64,000 nucleotides of DNA from Maylandia zebra (lineage: Eukaryota; Chordata; Actinopteri; Cichliformes; Cichlidae). Position numbers and translations under genes: made by a program. The notes beneath the pieces were generated by a model. That model did not search any database. It was not told the origin of the DNA and saw nothing but the letters and a program-made list of their open reading frames with translations. How positions within the stretch are numbered: the stretch's first letter is position 1; every line of letters starts with the position of its first letter. The stretch lies in the NCBI RefSeq assembly GCF_041146795.1, contig NC_135167.1:2460954-2524953 (forward strand). Reading direction: 5' to 3'. Positions 55,002 through 64,000 of the stretch are shown piece after piece.

Positions 55002-57626
55002 TTACAAAAAGAGTTCAGGGGGCCTACCTCGAGTCCAGTGGCGGCAACGTTGCAGCTCCGGCGGACGGCCACGGGTCCGGCAGCAGCAGCAAAACAGTTC
55101 TGGGGGCCTGCCACTGCTCCAGTGGCGGCGGCACTGCTGTCCCTCCGGTGGCGGGGCCTGGGTCCAGTAGCGGCGGCGCTGTTGCAGCTCCAGCGGCGAG
55201 CCCCGGGCCCAATAGCGGCGGCGCTGCTCCCCAGGCGGCCTGCCCGGAATCCAGTGGCGGTAGCGGCGCTGCTGCTCCTCCGGCGGCCTGTCCCGGGTCC
55301 GACGACGGCGGCGCTGCTCCCCAGGCGGCCTGCCCCGAATCCAGTGGCGGCGGCGCAGCTCCGGTGAACAACGGCGAGGTATGGTACAAGGCCGATGACA
55401 CGCCGATCGATGACACGCCGGTCGCTGACGCGCCGGTCGCTGACGCAGACGCGCTGGGCGTAGCTGGCGTGGAGGGCGCGCTAGACGTGATGACCCGTCA
55501 GACTTGCTGACCTCCAGTTCAGGCTGAGCGGGTCTCTCCGGACCTCCAAGCTCCTCCGGTGGCAGCGCGGGCTCCACAGGCTCGCCGAGCTCCTCCGGCT
55601 CGACCAGCTCCACCGGCACGCCGAGCTCCTCCCGCTCGCCGAGCCCCTCCCGCTCGCCGAGCCCCTCCCGCTCGCCGAGCTGTTCCGGCACGCTGAGCTC
55701 CTCAGCTGGCGGTGCGGGCTCCTCCAGCTCGCTGAGCTCCTCAGCTGGCGGTGCGGGCTCCTCCAGCTCGCTGAGCACCTCCTGCTTGCTGAGCTCCTCC
55801 GGCTCGCTGAGCTCCTCCGGCTCGCAGGGCTCCTCAGCTGGCGGTGCGGGCTCCTCCAGCTCGCTGAGCCCCTCAGCTGGCGGTGCGGGCTCCTCCAGCT
55901 CGCTGAGCCCCTCAGCTGGCGGTGCGGGCTCCTCCAGCTCGCTGAGCCCCTCAGCTGGCGGTGCGGGCTCCTCCAGCTCGCTGAGCCCCTCAGCTGGCGG
56001 TGCGGGCTCCTCCAGCTCGCTGAGCACCTCCTGCTTGCTGAGCTCCTCCGGCTCGCTGAGCTCCTCCGGCTCGCAGGGCTCCTCAGCTGGCCGTGCGGGC
56101 ACCTCCCGCTCTCTGAGCTCCGCCTCGCCGAGCTGCTCCTCCCGCTCTCCGGGCTCCTGCTCCGGCTCACAGGGCTCCACGGCTGGCCGTGCGGGCACCT
56201 CCTGCTCTCTGAGCTCCTGCTCCGCCTCGCTGAGCTGCTCCTCCCGCTCTCCGGGCTCCTGCGCCGGCTCGCAGGGCTCCACAGCTGGCCGTGCGGGCAT
56301 CTCCGGCTGCGCTTCAGCCACAGATGGATGATCCGGAGGCGAAGATGGTGACGCGGTGTCCGCAGGTGGGGAAGGTGAAGGTAGAATAGGTGACGCGGAC
56401 AGCAAAGCCGAGAGTACTGTGGTTGCTGCAGTCGGACGGAACTCTGGTAAAGAAGTGGCTGCAGAGGGCGGAGGCGACGATGGTGTGGCAGCTACTCCCG
56501 GTAGACTGGACAGCGATGCAGGGACAGATGGGTGAAATGATGGCAGAGGTGGTCCAGCCGGCATATCGACCTCCAACTGAGGATGAAGGTGAGAGGCTGA
56601 CTGGACTGAAGACTGAGCTACCAGCTGGGCAGCAGGCTGAGGTGAGGGTGAGATGGCTATTATGAAGGGTGGAGAGGATGAAAATGTTACAGCTGGCTCA
56701 ACAAATTCCAGGGGTCCAGAGGCAACTGAGACCTCCAGTTTGGCCTCTGGGGAGGCCCTGGGGAGAACCTCCGTCTCCATACGGTCAGACTGAGCCAAAA
56801 AGTCATTTGGGTCTGTATGCTCGGAACTCCCCAGCTCCCAGCTTACAGTCTCAGAGGGAACATTTTCTGAGTCTTTGGAGGTACAGCAAACAGTTTCTAT
56901 TTTCGTGTTTACAGGAAGGGAATTCATAACACCGGCAGAGTCCATTTTACTCACTGTGGCGTCCAGAGCCGCTGGTCCTGAGTCTTCGACCAGCACAGGA
57001 GTGAGTGTGGATGTGGTTGAACGCTGCTTGCGAGGACGCCTTCTCCTCCGTGAAGGCGGGGCCGCGTGCATGGAAATCCGCTGTTCATCTGTGTTTTGAT
57101 TGTCAATGACAGGGTTTATTATTGAAACAATATAGTCTGGTTTACTCACTGCGGTAATGAGTGCTGTCGGTCCGTTGCCAGCTGACCGGGCTGAAACCGC
57201 AGGAGTAGGTTGAGGCGTAATGGAATGGCGGTGGAGAGTGCGGCATGCCTTCTGTAATGGCGGATCAAACGATTGTGCCGCGAGCATCGACGGGAAAGCC
57301 CTCCGCCGACGCGTGAAAAACCAAGCGGCAAGAGTCTCTAGGAGAGCAGCCGAACTGTCCGTGCTCGGACCACCCAAGCCAAATAGTTCAAAACTCGAGC
57401 TCTCCCTTAAACTAGCGACCAGGTGCCTAAGTTTGTTAATGTCCAGAATGTTCGTGGTGAAGGTAGTGGATGAGAGATAATTGTCAAAGAACACCACCTG
57501 TATATGTCTCTTGGGTGGGTCTACAGCCTGGATTACGCTCCGGCAGTACTCCCATAGCTGCGTGAGCGATCTCTCCTCCGTGGCAACTCCTGAGTTTGCT
57601 GGGTCCATGGTGGTTGGCGGGATCAT
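55002..57626 (-). CDS. Single ORF of the non-autonomous LTR element, 874 aa, unknown function
   Basis: The frame starts two bases after the 5' LTR (MIPPTTMDPANS; Met7 at 57608 is an alternative start in an MDPA context seen in sushi-type gag). Residues 1-130 are globular-looking (QLWEYCRSVIQAVDPPKRHI; FELFGLGG). The middle (about 180-500) is Ser/Pro-rich and low in complexity. A Glu/Pro-rich tandem repeat with the 13-residue unit LSELEEPAPPAEG follows at about 510-645. The C-terminal 170 residues are Arg-rich with repeats of the type RGRPPGEQRRR. No zinc knuckle, protease or polymerase motif is seen. The length without any stop, in a recently moved copy, suggests selection or recent origin. 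It may act as a gag-like nucleic-acid-binding protein, but that is conjecture. Strong overlapping frames on the + strand are shadows of the GC-rich repeats. Confidence 0.7.
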   Translation of the reverse strand: MIPPTTMDPANSGVATEERSLTQLWEYCRSVIQAVDPPKRHIQVVFFDNYLSSTTFTTNILDINKLRHLVASLRESSSFELFGLGGPSTDSSAALLETLAAWFFTRRRRAFPSMLAAQSFDPPLQKACRTLHRHSITPQPTPAVSARSAGNGPTALITAVSKPDYIVSIINPVIDNQNTDEQRISMHAAPPSRRRRRPRKQRSTTSTLTPVLVEDSGPAALDATVSKMDSAGVMNSLPVNTKIETVCCTSKDSENVPSETVSWELGSSEHTDPNDFLAQSDRMETEVLPRASPEAKLEVSVASGPLEFVEPAVTFSSSPPFIIAISPSPQPAAQLVAQSSVQSASHLHPQLEVDMPAGPPLPSFHPSVPASLSSLPGVAATPSSPPPSAATSLPEFRPTAATTVLSALLSASPILPSPSPPADTASPSSPPDHPSVAEAQPEMPARPAVEPCEPAQEPGEREEQLSEAEQELREQEVPARPAVEPCEPEQEPGEREEQLGEAELREREVPARPAEEPCEPEELSEPEELSKQEVLSELEEPAPPAEGLSELEEPAPPAEGLSELEEPAPPAEGLSELEEPAPPAEGLSELEEPAPPAEEPCEPEELSEPEELSKQEVLSELEEPAPPAEELSELEEPAPPAEELSVPEQLGEREGLGEREGLGEREELGVPVELVEPEELGEPVEPALPPEELGGPERPAQPELEVSKSDGSSRLARPPRQLRPARLRQRPARQRPACHRSACHRPCTIPRRCSPELRRRHWIRGRPPGEQRRRRRTRDRPPEEQQRRYRHWIPGRPPGEQRRRYWARGSPLELQQRRRYWTQAPPPEGQQCRRHWSSGRPPELFCCCCRTRGRPPELQRCRHWTRGRPPELFL
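55690..56100 (-). repeat. 39-bp tandem repeat inside the 874-codon ORF
   Basis: Units of 39 bp (13 codons, LSELEEPAPPAEG) repeat at least six times with high identity, e.g. five consecutive units between about 55825 and 56025. Variant units flank them, including a larger duplicated block (…SEPEELSKQEVL…) near 55780 and 56030. The repeat number is in frame and likely to vary between copies. Confidence 0.9.
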
Positions 57627-57627
57627 T
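57617..57627 (-). promoter_or_regulatory. Self-priming primer-binding site of the 4.2-kb element
   Basis: On the element strand AATGATCCCGC (57627..57617) begins one nucleotide after the 5' LTR. Its exact reverse complement GCGGGATCATT occurs within the LTR (57999..57989), about 325 bp into it, where the U3/R boundary could lie. Tf1 of fission yeast uses an 11-nt match of this kind to prime reverse transcription with its own RNA 5' end. Confidence 0.65.
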
Positions 57628-57628
57628 C

Positions 57629-58322
57629 TGTCACGGTCTGGAGGGCAGACCGTGGGGATGTGGGGAAAGGAGGACCCAAAACGCAGACTCTGCGATGCAA
57701 ACAGTGCTCTTTATTTACAGTGGAAAGCTGTAAACACAATAACTCCCCGTTGCTCCCTCGAACCCCATGTGCGTGCTTCCCTCCGACGTCTGTGCTCGTG
57801 CTCGTGCTCCCCGCTGTTGTGTTACTGCACACCCTGTGCGTGCTGCCCTTCTGGTCCCTCGTTTCACCTGCAGGACAATACAGAAGCAGCCGTTAAACAC
57901 TGAACCCGCGCGCGCGCGCACGCACACACACACACACACACACGATCCGCACTTCCTAATGCTACACACTGACTTGGAGTCTTAGCTTAATGATCCCGCG
58001 CCGGTGGGAGCTCCAACTCTCTCCTAAGTAGCTCCCCCGACGAGCCCTGATCACCAACAGGTGTGGCATGAACTTCAGGTGTGGCCAGTCCTTCCGCAGG
58101 GCCACACCCCTCAGGCCTGCAGGTGGCTGAGCTCCATCCTCCAGCCACACCCGCAGACATACACACCCATACCCTGCCTATACATATGAGTGGGACACAG
58201 ACTAACACAGCACAGTGCAGAAAAACACACACATCACCAAAATAATAATAACAACAATATCAACGGGAGGTGAGTCAAAACTGCTCACGGACCCCAAGTC
58301 CTCCAGAGCTGGGTCCGTGACA
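57629..58322 (-). repeat. 5' LTR of the 4.2-kb element, 694 bp
   Basis: Right copy. It has the same polyadenylation signal on the - strand (near 57715..57710) and the putative primer sequence GCGGGATCATT (57999..57989). A (CA)n expansion at 57918-57942 explains the extra length. Confidence 0.93.
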
Positions 58323-58651
58323 CTATCAGCTCAGCAATAGTACCTCCTACACATGAACCATGCATGTTTATTCCCTGCTCAGCTGTTTTTTCACCAGTTT
58401 GAGCCAGTTTCAATTACCGTTCTCACTGAGGTGTTTAGGCAAATGAAACGCTCTGGCTTTCCCGTGGATGTGATCCCTGCATGGCTTTTTAAAGAGGATT
58501 TTCCCTCGACTGGAACCTCAGTCCTTGCTATTACAATTAGCAGTATTACTTCCAGTGTGGCTCCTGATGGTTTTAAACATGCAATCGTATTATAAAAAAC
58601 AACCTGGGCCTAACCCCTCAGTTTGCACATCCTTTCCAAAGTTGCTTTTGT

Positions 58652-58893
58652 GGGTGGCTGTAGCTCAGGTAGAGCAGGTCATCTAGAAGGTGATCGGAAG
58701 GTTAGTGCCCTGGCTTCTCTAGTCTGCATGCCGAGTATGGTTAACCCCAAGTTGCTCTATGAGTATGAATGTTAGTTGGGAAGCACTAAGAAGCTTAGAA
58801 GAAAGTGCTTGGGTGAATATGGCATGGTGGATAAAGTGCTTTGAGTACTCTGGGAGAGTAGAAACGTGCTATATATGAATCAGTCCATTTACC
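58652..58893 (+). mobile_element. tRNA-derived SINE, cichlid-type, inside the L2 LINE
   Basis: Starts GGGTGGCTGTAGCTCAGG with a pol III A box (TAGCTCAGGTAG). The tail carries GTGCTTTGAGTACTCTGGGAG and GTGCTATATATGAATCAGTCC and ends CCATTTACC. The flanks CTTTCCAAAGTT (left) and CTTTCAAAGTT (right) are an imperfect target duplication. The pattern matches the SINE family widespread in African cichlids and relatives. Confidence 0.85.
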
Positions 58894-59159
58894 TTTCAAA
58901 GTTATTCACATTTCTTTTTTACCCACTCAAATACATTTTTGGATACTAATGCTTTTATGGAGGTTTCTCAGTCTGGTTCCAGGCACTGAAGCAGCACTTT
59001 TATTGGTTTTTAATGACATCCTTACAGCAAATGATTCTGGAAGCTCTGTGATTCTGGTGCTTTTGGATCTTACTGCAGTGCTTGATACTGCGGACCACAG
59101 TATTCTTATCTCTCGTTTGGAACACTTGGCTGGCGTTAAAGGTGCAGCACTCACACCTC

Positions 59160-59450
59160 AGCCACCTTTTTTGTGTTTTTTTTATTTTATTTAGTACAGT
59201 GCATGTTAATGAACATACATGTAAAAGCATTACATGAATGTAAACATACCAGATTATAGCCAAGAGCAAATGTCCATCTGCCGTCCATAAAACATAAAAA
59301 ATAGACATAATTCATAAAAAAAATCATAATTCATTCATAATAAAAACTCCATCACCAAACTCACACATACACACCATTCTGTTCCCAAATAAAACATTAA
59401 AACTATACAACTTCTACATGATCACACACTTGATCCTAGGAAACATGAGA
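59160..59450 (-). mobile_element. Unclassified retroposon fragment inside the L2 LINE
   Basis: AT-rich insertion between the LINE's DHSIL region and its YADD region. On the - strand it reads TTTTATGGACGGCAGATGG and GCACTGTACTAAATAAAAT, like a LINE or retroposon 3' end. Boundaries are approximate. Confidence 0.4.
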
Positions 59451-60010
59451 CATCCTTTCACTGCTACGCAGACGACTGCCAAATTTATCTGCCACCTATA
59501 ATCACAAGCATGAACATATCTCACCTGTCCTGTCCTCTCTTCAGTGACTTCCTGTTTATCACAGAATTCATTTCAAAGTCCCAATGTCAGCTTATAAATG
59601 CCTGGCCTTGTACCGCCGTACCTTTCTGAGGTACTTCAGCCTTATATTCCCTCGGGGGTCCTTGGATCAGCCAACCAGGTGCTTGTGGTTGTCCAGAAAA
59701 ATCGAGGCTAAAACTTAGAGGAGAACCAACTTCTTTCAACTGTAGCTCAGAAACTTTGGAACAGGTTTCCTTTAAACATCACGCAGGCATCTTCGCTTCC
59801 TGTTTCTTAAGTCTCTTTTGAAAACTTGAAAACACACATTTTTTGTCAACAGCGTTTGGACCGCTGGGATTTGTTATGCCTTTTATGCTTTTATGTGAGT
59901 GTTTTGATGTGAACGGCTTTATTTCTTATTTCGTTTTTGTACAGCACTTTGGGCTGTTTTTTTTGTGGTTTTTTGTTTTTTTAAACGTGCTATATAAATA
60001 AACTGGATTT

Positions 60011-61814
60011 GGAGTTAAATTCACAACAAACTTAAAATGTCACAAATGCAACAAAAAATGCAGCACAAAACAGCATGCCACCTTAACCATTTTCTCTGAG
60101 GCCTTGTGTTTAGGATCTTTCTGCAAAGTTTCCCGCAGACAGAGTACAGTAAGTAAATGCAGGTCAAAGTCAAACGAACACTGCGGCATCACTGAGAGGG
60201 AGCCGGTGCGCCTTATGTATGAAAACAGACCCATTCATCAACAGTGCGCCAAAAATACGGTAGTCTTTTGTTGATGACCTCGTGGTTTCCCTGGAGATGG
60301 ATTTTCATTCCTATTTTTAATCAGGTGGCTACTCCCGTCTCCATGGAGATTTTCTGGCAGGGCATTAGAAGACAAACAGAGGGCAGATAAGCAGCAGGAT
60401 TCCACCTAGGAAGGAAAAGAAAGGAGGGAGGACGGAAAGGTCCCTTGAAATAACATTTTAATTTCCCTTTTCTGTTTTTCAGTTATTGTTTCAGCTGGTT
60501 TTGCAAAGTTCGGTTTTGCCCGATTATTAGTATTGCATTCCAAGGAAGAGGGAGGAAGTTATCAGCATCTGTAAAGGTCTTGGTCTTCTCCCAGTGCTGA
60601 GGCTGAAATTAATTATTATTAATTATTAAAGTGTCACAACTAAGCATATGCATAAACCCTTAAATACTTTAAATGAGAATAATAGAAATGTTCTTTTACA
60701 TTATCCACCTGCACTGTGAAGCTCTGTCTCATCAGTTTTGCACCTCATAGTTCATCCTCCTGCTTCTACCAGCAGTCACGTAATCGATAAACACCAAAGA
60801 CCCGGTTTCTCTCTTAACCACAAAGGACCAGTAAAGTGCCCGCATCACTGCACCACCAATCCCAGAGAACCAAGATGGTGAAGCTCTCGATTTACCGGTC
60901 GAGCTACTTCTCTCTTTCCATCAGTTTGGTTTCGTCTGTCCACAAGTCGTTTTTACCGAACCGTCACGGCTCTTTAAGATGGTGTAACCAGAGGATTGCA
61001 CCTTGCTGTAAACTCTCTGCATTAGCATCCATCGAGGCGTCTCTTGATTGTAGACCTTCATACTGATCCTCCTGCCTCTTCAACGGTGTTCCTGACTTGG
61101 TTTGAAGTTGGTTTTCTAAACCATGGAAATAATTATATCATCATGCACTTGAGTTGTCTTCTGTGTTCTTTCAGGCCTTTTGGTGTTGCCGAATTGCTGA
61201 GTGTATTCATTTTCTCATCTCTCTGATTGGTTTATTTGGGGTTTTCAGCCTGATAATGGCCTCCTACACTTGCACTGGCATCTCAGATATGATGTCTGCT
61301 TAAAACATTCTGGGAAAAAACAGCTGTGATATTGCATCAGTCCACTGGGACTCATAGTAGCAGCCTGTTTTGTATCGGGGCGTGAATGTTTGACTGTTAT
61401 TTCCTGAACGACCTAACAACTGTTCAGCTGAGTCACTCAGCATTTTCGTCATCTTTAGAAATATCGCGCTTCTGCAGTCAGAGATTTGTAACTCAATAAT
61501 AACCCTTTTTACAGTTGTGCATGTTTTTACTATTTTTAATCTTCCCTGTAAATGTGATCATAGACGGTGTCATGGAAGTTTTTAAGTAAACTGTAAACAC
61601 TTGATGAGATTCTTTTATCGCATGCTGCAGCACGGTGAGAGCGCGCCGGTCAAACGTCATCTCTAAAGATGGGCCGCCACCCTCGTGCCGTATATACGAA
61701 CTGACAAAACACACAGAGCCAAAGGGAATTCCACAGCACATACAGCAGGTCTGTGCCGTCAGCTCATCCTTAACTCCTCTGGGAAAGGGAATCACGACTA
61801 TGTTCTTCACTTAG
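60011..61814. other. No gene recognised
   Basis: Only short frames of 60-105 codons without known motifs. No repeat termini recognised. Confidence 0.35.
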
Positions 61815-61861
61815 CCGTCACCTAAATGTGGCAGCACGAGGTGGGGAAGAATGGAGAGTCT

Positions 61862-62319
61862 TCACAATTTGACAAAAACCCGACAACGCCACCCTGGGAA
61901 TTTTCCGCCCACCCACAAACAGAGCCTCAAGCGGCTCTGTTTGTGCTGTGGGTGGAGAAAAGGCTTCCTCTGCATCACTCTCACATGCAGCATCTCCTTG
62001 TGTAAAGTGCGCCGAATGGTTGAACGATGCACAGCGACTCCATCTGCTGCAACATGATGTTGCAGGTCTTTGGTGCTGGTCTGTGGGTCGACTCTGACTG
62101 TTCTCATCGTCGCTTCTGTCTATCCGAGATTTTTCTCGGTCTGCCACTTCGAGCCTTAACTTGAACTGAGTCTGTGGTCTTCCTTTTTCTCAATATGTTC
62201 CTAACTGTGGAAACAGACGGCTTAAATCTCTGAGACAGCTTTCTGTGCCCTTCCCCTAAACCATGATGGTGAACAATCTTTGTCTCCAGGTCATTTGAGA
62301 GTTGTTTTGAGACCCCCAT
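61862..62319 (-). pseudogene. Tc1 transposase N-terminal fragment, frameshifted
   Basis: From ATG 62319: MGVSKQLSNDLETKIVHHHG and then FKPSVSTVRNILRKRK, the two halves of the first helix-turn-helix. SGRPRKISDRQKRR follows, the GRPR linker of Tc1 proteins. It hits a stop near 62107. In another frame it continues VRVDPQTSTKDLQHHVAADG and VHRSTIRRTLHKEML (second helix-turn-helix). It ends after about 150 residues, before the DDE catalytic core. Confidence 0.8.
61909..61955. repeat. Short inverted repeat in the truncated Tc1
   Basis: CCACCCACAAACAGAGCC (61909-61926) and the later GGCTCTGTTTGTG...GGTGG (61933-61955) are inverted copies with a 6-nt loop and a 5-nt bulge. Confidence 0.8.
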
Positions 62320-62683
62320 GTTGCTACTCTTCAGAGAAAATTAAAAGAGGAGGGAAACTTACAATTGACCCCCTTAAATACTCTTTCTCATTATTGGATT
62401 CACCTGTGTATGTAGGTCAGGGGTCACTGAGCTTACCGAGCCAATTTGAGTTCCAACAATTAGTTCCGAAGGTTTTGAATCAATAAAATGACAACAGATT
62501 TATGCACCTGCCTGATTTTGTTTAAACAATTATTGCACACTTTCTATAAATCCAATAAACTTCATTTCACTTCTGTGTGTCTCCTCTATGATATATTTAA
62601 CTGACATTTTTTATTGTAACAACCAACGATTTATACAGGAAAATACTGAATAATAAGGTTGCCCAAACTTTTGCATCCCACTG

Positions 62684-63895
62684 TGCGTATATAACTAAGT
62701 GATAAAATGATCATTACTATTACTAACGTGATCAATACACAAAATAAAGAAAAATAGTATGGAACATGACATTTGGTTCAGGAGGAGGGGAAAGTTTTGA
62801 GAGTGATGTGGGGAGAGAGGGATATCGATAGTGAGCTAGTGAGTGGTCTTCTTTTGTTTTATGTTTTAGAACAATGAGCGCTCTGCTAAATGTCACAGTT
62901 GAAAAGGCCAGAAACATTCCAGTGAGTGTGTGTAAACGCTGTTTCCTGTTAGAAAACAGGACGAGTGTTGAACCTTTGGCTGTCAGGCCTGTAACATGCT
63001 TCTCTGTTTTATAGCAGACAAACTATTTTTTGGAGTAGCACAGATCATTTCTGTGGCACCGGATTGTTCTGTTCATTATTGATCCTTTACCCCGAGTCCT
63101 AAAGTGTAGATTTATTTTCTTACTCTTCTGATATTTATTGTTTGTTTACTTGCACTGCTGTAACTGGAGCCTCGTCGTCTCGTCTCTATATATACTGGAC
63201 TGTATGTAGCGGAGATGACAATAAAGTTTACTTTGACTTCAGCAGCGAGCAGGCGCACCGAGGGCTCTCGCGCTCACTTTTCCCTATAGAAAAAACATCG
63301 GTGCAAATTATAAGTCTGTATCATGATGTCTGGTGTTTTCGTGGTTGTTGGTTTGTTTTTATTTTGTTTTATTTTGCGAGTTGGTTATTAGATGCTGCTC
63401 CAGCCGGTCAGAGAAGGTCCCCCGCCCCCGGCGCCCTTACTCCCAGCAAATGGGCGATAGCAAACCGCCACTGCTTCAAACAGTACTGACAAATACACAT
63501 TCAGCAAGGTAAATAACAACCAGTGAATGGGAGCCTCCAGCAGGAAAACTGCTGTTAAAAGTCAAAATCACACGTGCAAAATATGTAACTCAGTCTGTTT
63601 CTGACTGAAGTGTGGAAACGGTTCAGATGTAAAGTCAAGGCATAGCTGGTTGTGTTTAAAGGTTCCAGATCCTAATTCTGTGCAGCTTTTGATGAGCAGC
63701 CCCTCATTTCATCAGCATTTGGAATATCCACCCTCTCTGACATCATGAAGTCTGGATGCTCAGCTCATTCGGCCACTTCAGGTGCTTTAAGCTGCATCTT
63801 ACTGTACTGTTCTAGCTAAGTTAACAAGCTGCATTCATATAGCCTACTTCAAGACGTGGAAGGACTAAGGAAGAGGACCTCAGTTTTGTCACTGT
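62684..63895. other. No gene recognised
   Basis: Nothing recognised. A short + strand frame (63142-63489) has no known motif. Confidence 0.35.
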
Positions 63896-63899
63896 TTAA

Positions 63900-64000
63900 C
63901 CTCCTAGGACCTGCGTCCACATATGTGGACATCACATTTTGGGTTATTTAGACCAAAATACTAAATTTTGCTCTACAAGGGCCTGATATCCACTTACGAG
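63900..64000. mobile_element. Possible piggyBac-type element, left end only
   Basis: CCTCCTAGGACCTGCGTCC directly follows TTAA (63896-63899), the piggyBac target. It contains the palindromic stretch GTCCACATATGTGGAC (63916-63931). The rest lies outside the window, so this is tentative. Confidence 0.35.

Larger units (their letters stand above)
54092..58322 (-). mobile_element. Non-autonomous LTR retrotransposon, 4231 bp, Tf1/sushi-like priming
   Basis: Two direct LTRs (54092..54769 and 57629..58322) begin and end TGTCACGG...CCGTGACA and are flanked by CTATC on both sides (54087-54091 and 58323-58327). A polypurine tract on the - strand (AGAGGGGGGGTAC) adjoins the left LTR, so the element runs right to left. 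It inserted into the L2 LINE. There is no reverse transcriptase, RNase H or integrase, only one ORF of 874 codons. The LTRs differ by two substitutions and by microsatellite length, so the insertion is young. It must have been moved by enzymes from another element. Confidence 0.93.
53950..60010 (+). mobile_element. L2-clade LINE, degenerate and interrupted three times
   Basis: Coding pieces in order on the + strand: TIGSILNVPQSTTLKSS (before 54091), then after the LTR element PVSITVLTEVFRQMKRSG and FPVDVIPAWLFKEDF (58390-58500). After the SINE come FNDILTANDSGSSVILVLLD and DHSILISRLEHLAGV (59000-59135), and then the polymerase motif YADDCQIYLPP (59464-59496). The 3' part reads YHRIHFKV-like and ALYRR near 59550-59625. 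The tail ends GTGCTATATAAATAAACTGG at 60009. These are the reverse transcriptase and C-terminal regions of L2 LINEs. Many frame breaks show it is dead. The insertions are 54092..58322, 58652..58893 and about 59160..59450. Confidence 0.85.
61815..62683 (-). mobile_element. Truncated Tc1/mariner transposon of a second family
   Basis: The right end GGTTGCCCAAACTTTTGCATCCCACTG (62657-62683 region) is a Tc1-type terminus different from the two complete copies. The other terminus is missing, so the left part, including the catalytic end, has been deleted. The TA at the right flank has become TG. Confidence 0.75.

Noticed and set aside
55786-56331. Ser/Gly-rich frames over the tandem repeats
   Set aside because: These are other-frame readings of the 39-bp repeats of the 874-codon ORF on the opposite strand.

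Overview
The window looks like nuclear DNA of a teleost fish, most likely a percomorph and plausibly a cichlid. It has short spliced vertebrate genes, Tc1/mariner, hAT, L2, BEL/Pao and Ty3/gypsy elements of fish type, and tRNA-derived SINEs, one of which (58652..58893) resembles the family abundant in cichlids. The species is an inference.

Three host genes can be reconstructed, all in the left half. A three-exon CC chemokine lies on the + strand (11745..12680). gabarapl2, an ATG8-family autophagy protein of 117 residues, lies on the - strand in four exons (15827..20341). nqo1, an FAD-dependent quinone reductase of about 292 residues, lies on the - strand in six exons (21936..31523). All splice junctions keep frame. 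The three genes are not an operon and have unrelated roles (leukocyte attraction, autophagy, quinone detoxification). Their human counterparts, including the CC chemokines CCL17 and CCL22, lie on 16q, so the grouping probably reflects old synteny.

The rest is mostly mobile DNA. Positions 1-9000 hold a 2.2 kb foldback element with an L2 tail inserted in one arm, a complete Tc1 element (5250..6853) and a fragment of a restriction-like-endonuclease LINE. A near-identical second Tc1 copy (22714..24318) sits in nqo1 intron 5. nqo1 intron 1 holds a 1658 bp element with an exact 8 bp target duplication and a THAP-like exon. SINEs, hAT-type MITEs and microsatellites fill other introns.

From about 34.7 kb rightwards the window is a nest of retroelements. 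A Gmr1-type Ty3/gypsy element (- strand, 40070..about 51880) has integrase upstream of reverse transcriptase. It has been split by a 7547 bp BEL/Pao element (43425..50971) with apparently identical 374 bp LTRs and a CTCCC target duplication. Further right an L2 LINE (about 53950..60010) is broken by a 4231 bp LTR element (54092..58322, - strand), by a SINE and by an unclassified insertion. The 4.2 kb LTR element has no pol and carries a single intact 874-codon ORF.

The most interesting signals concern priming. Just downstream of its 5' LTR the 4.2 kb element has an 11-nt site exactly complementary to a motif inside its own LTR, as in Tf1/sushi self-priming. The BEL/Pao element shows the same arrangement with 12 nt, which I do not know to be described for that superfamily. 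Also notable: nqo1 exon 2 is flanked by complementary (UG)n and (CA)n tracts, and nqo1 lacks the catalytic Tyr/His pair of human NQO1.
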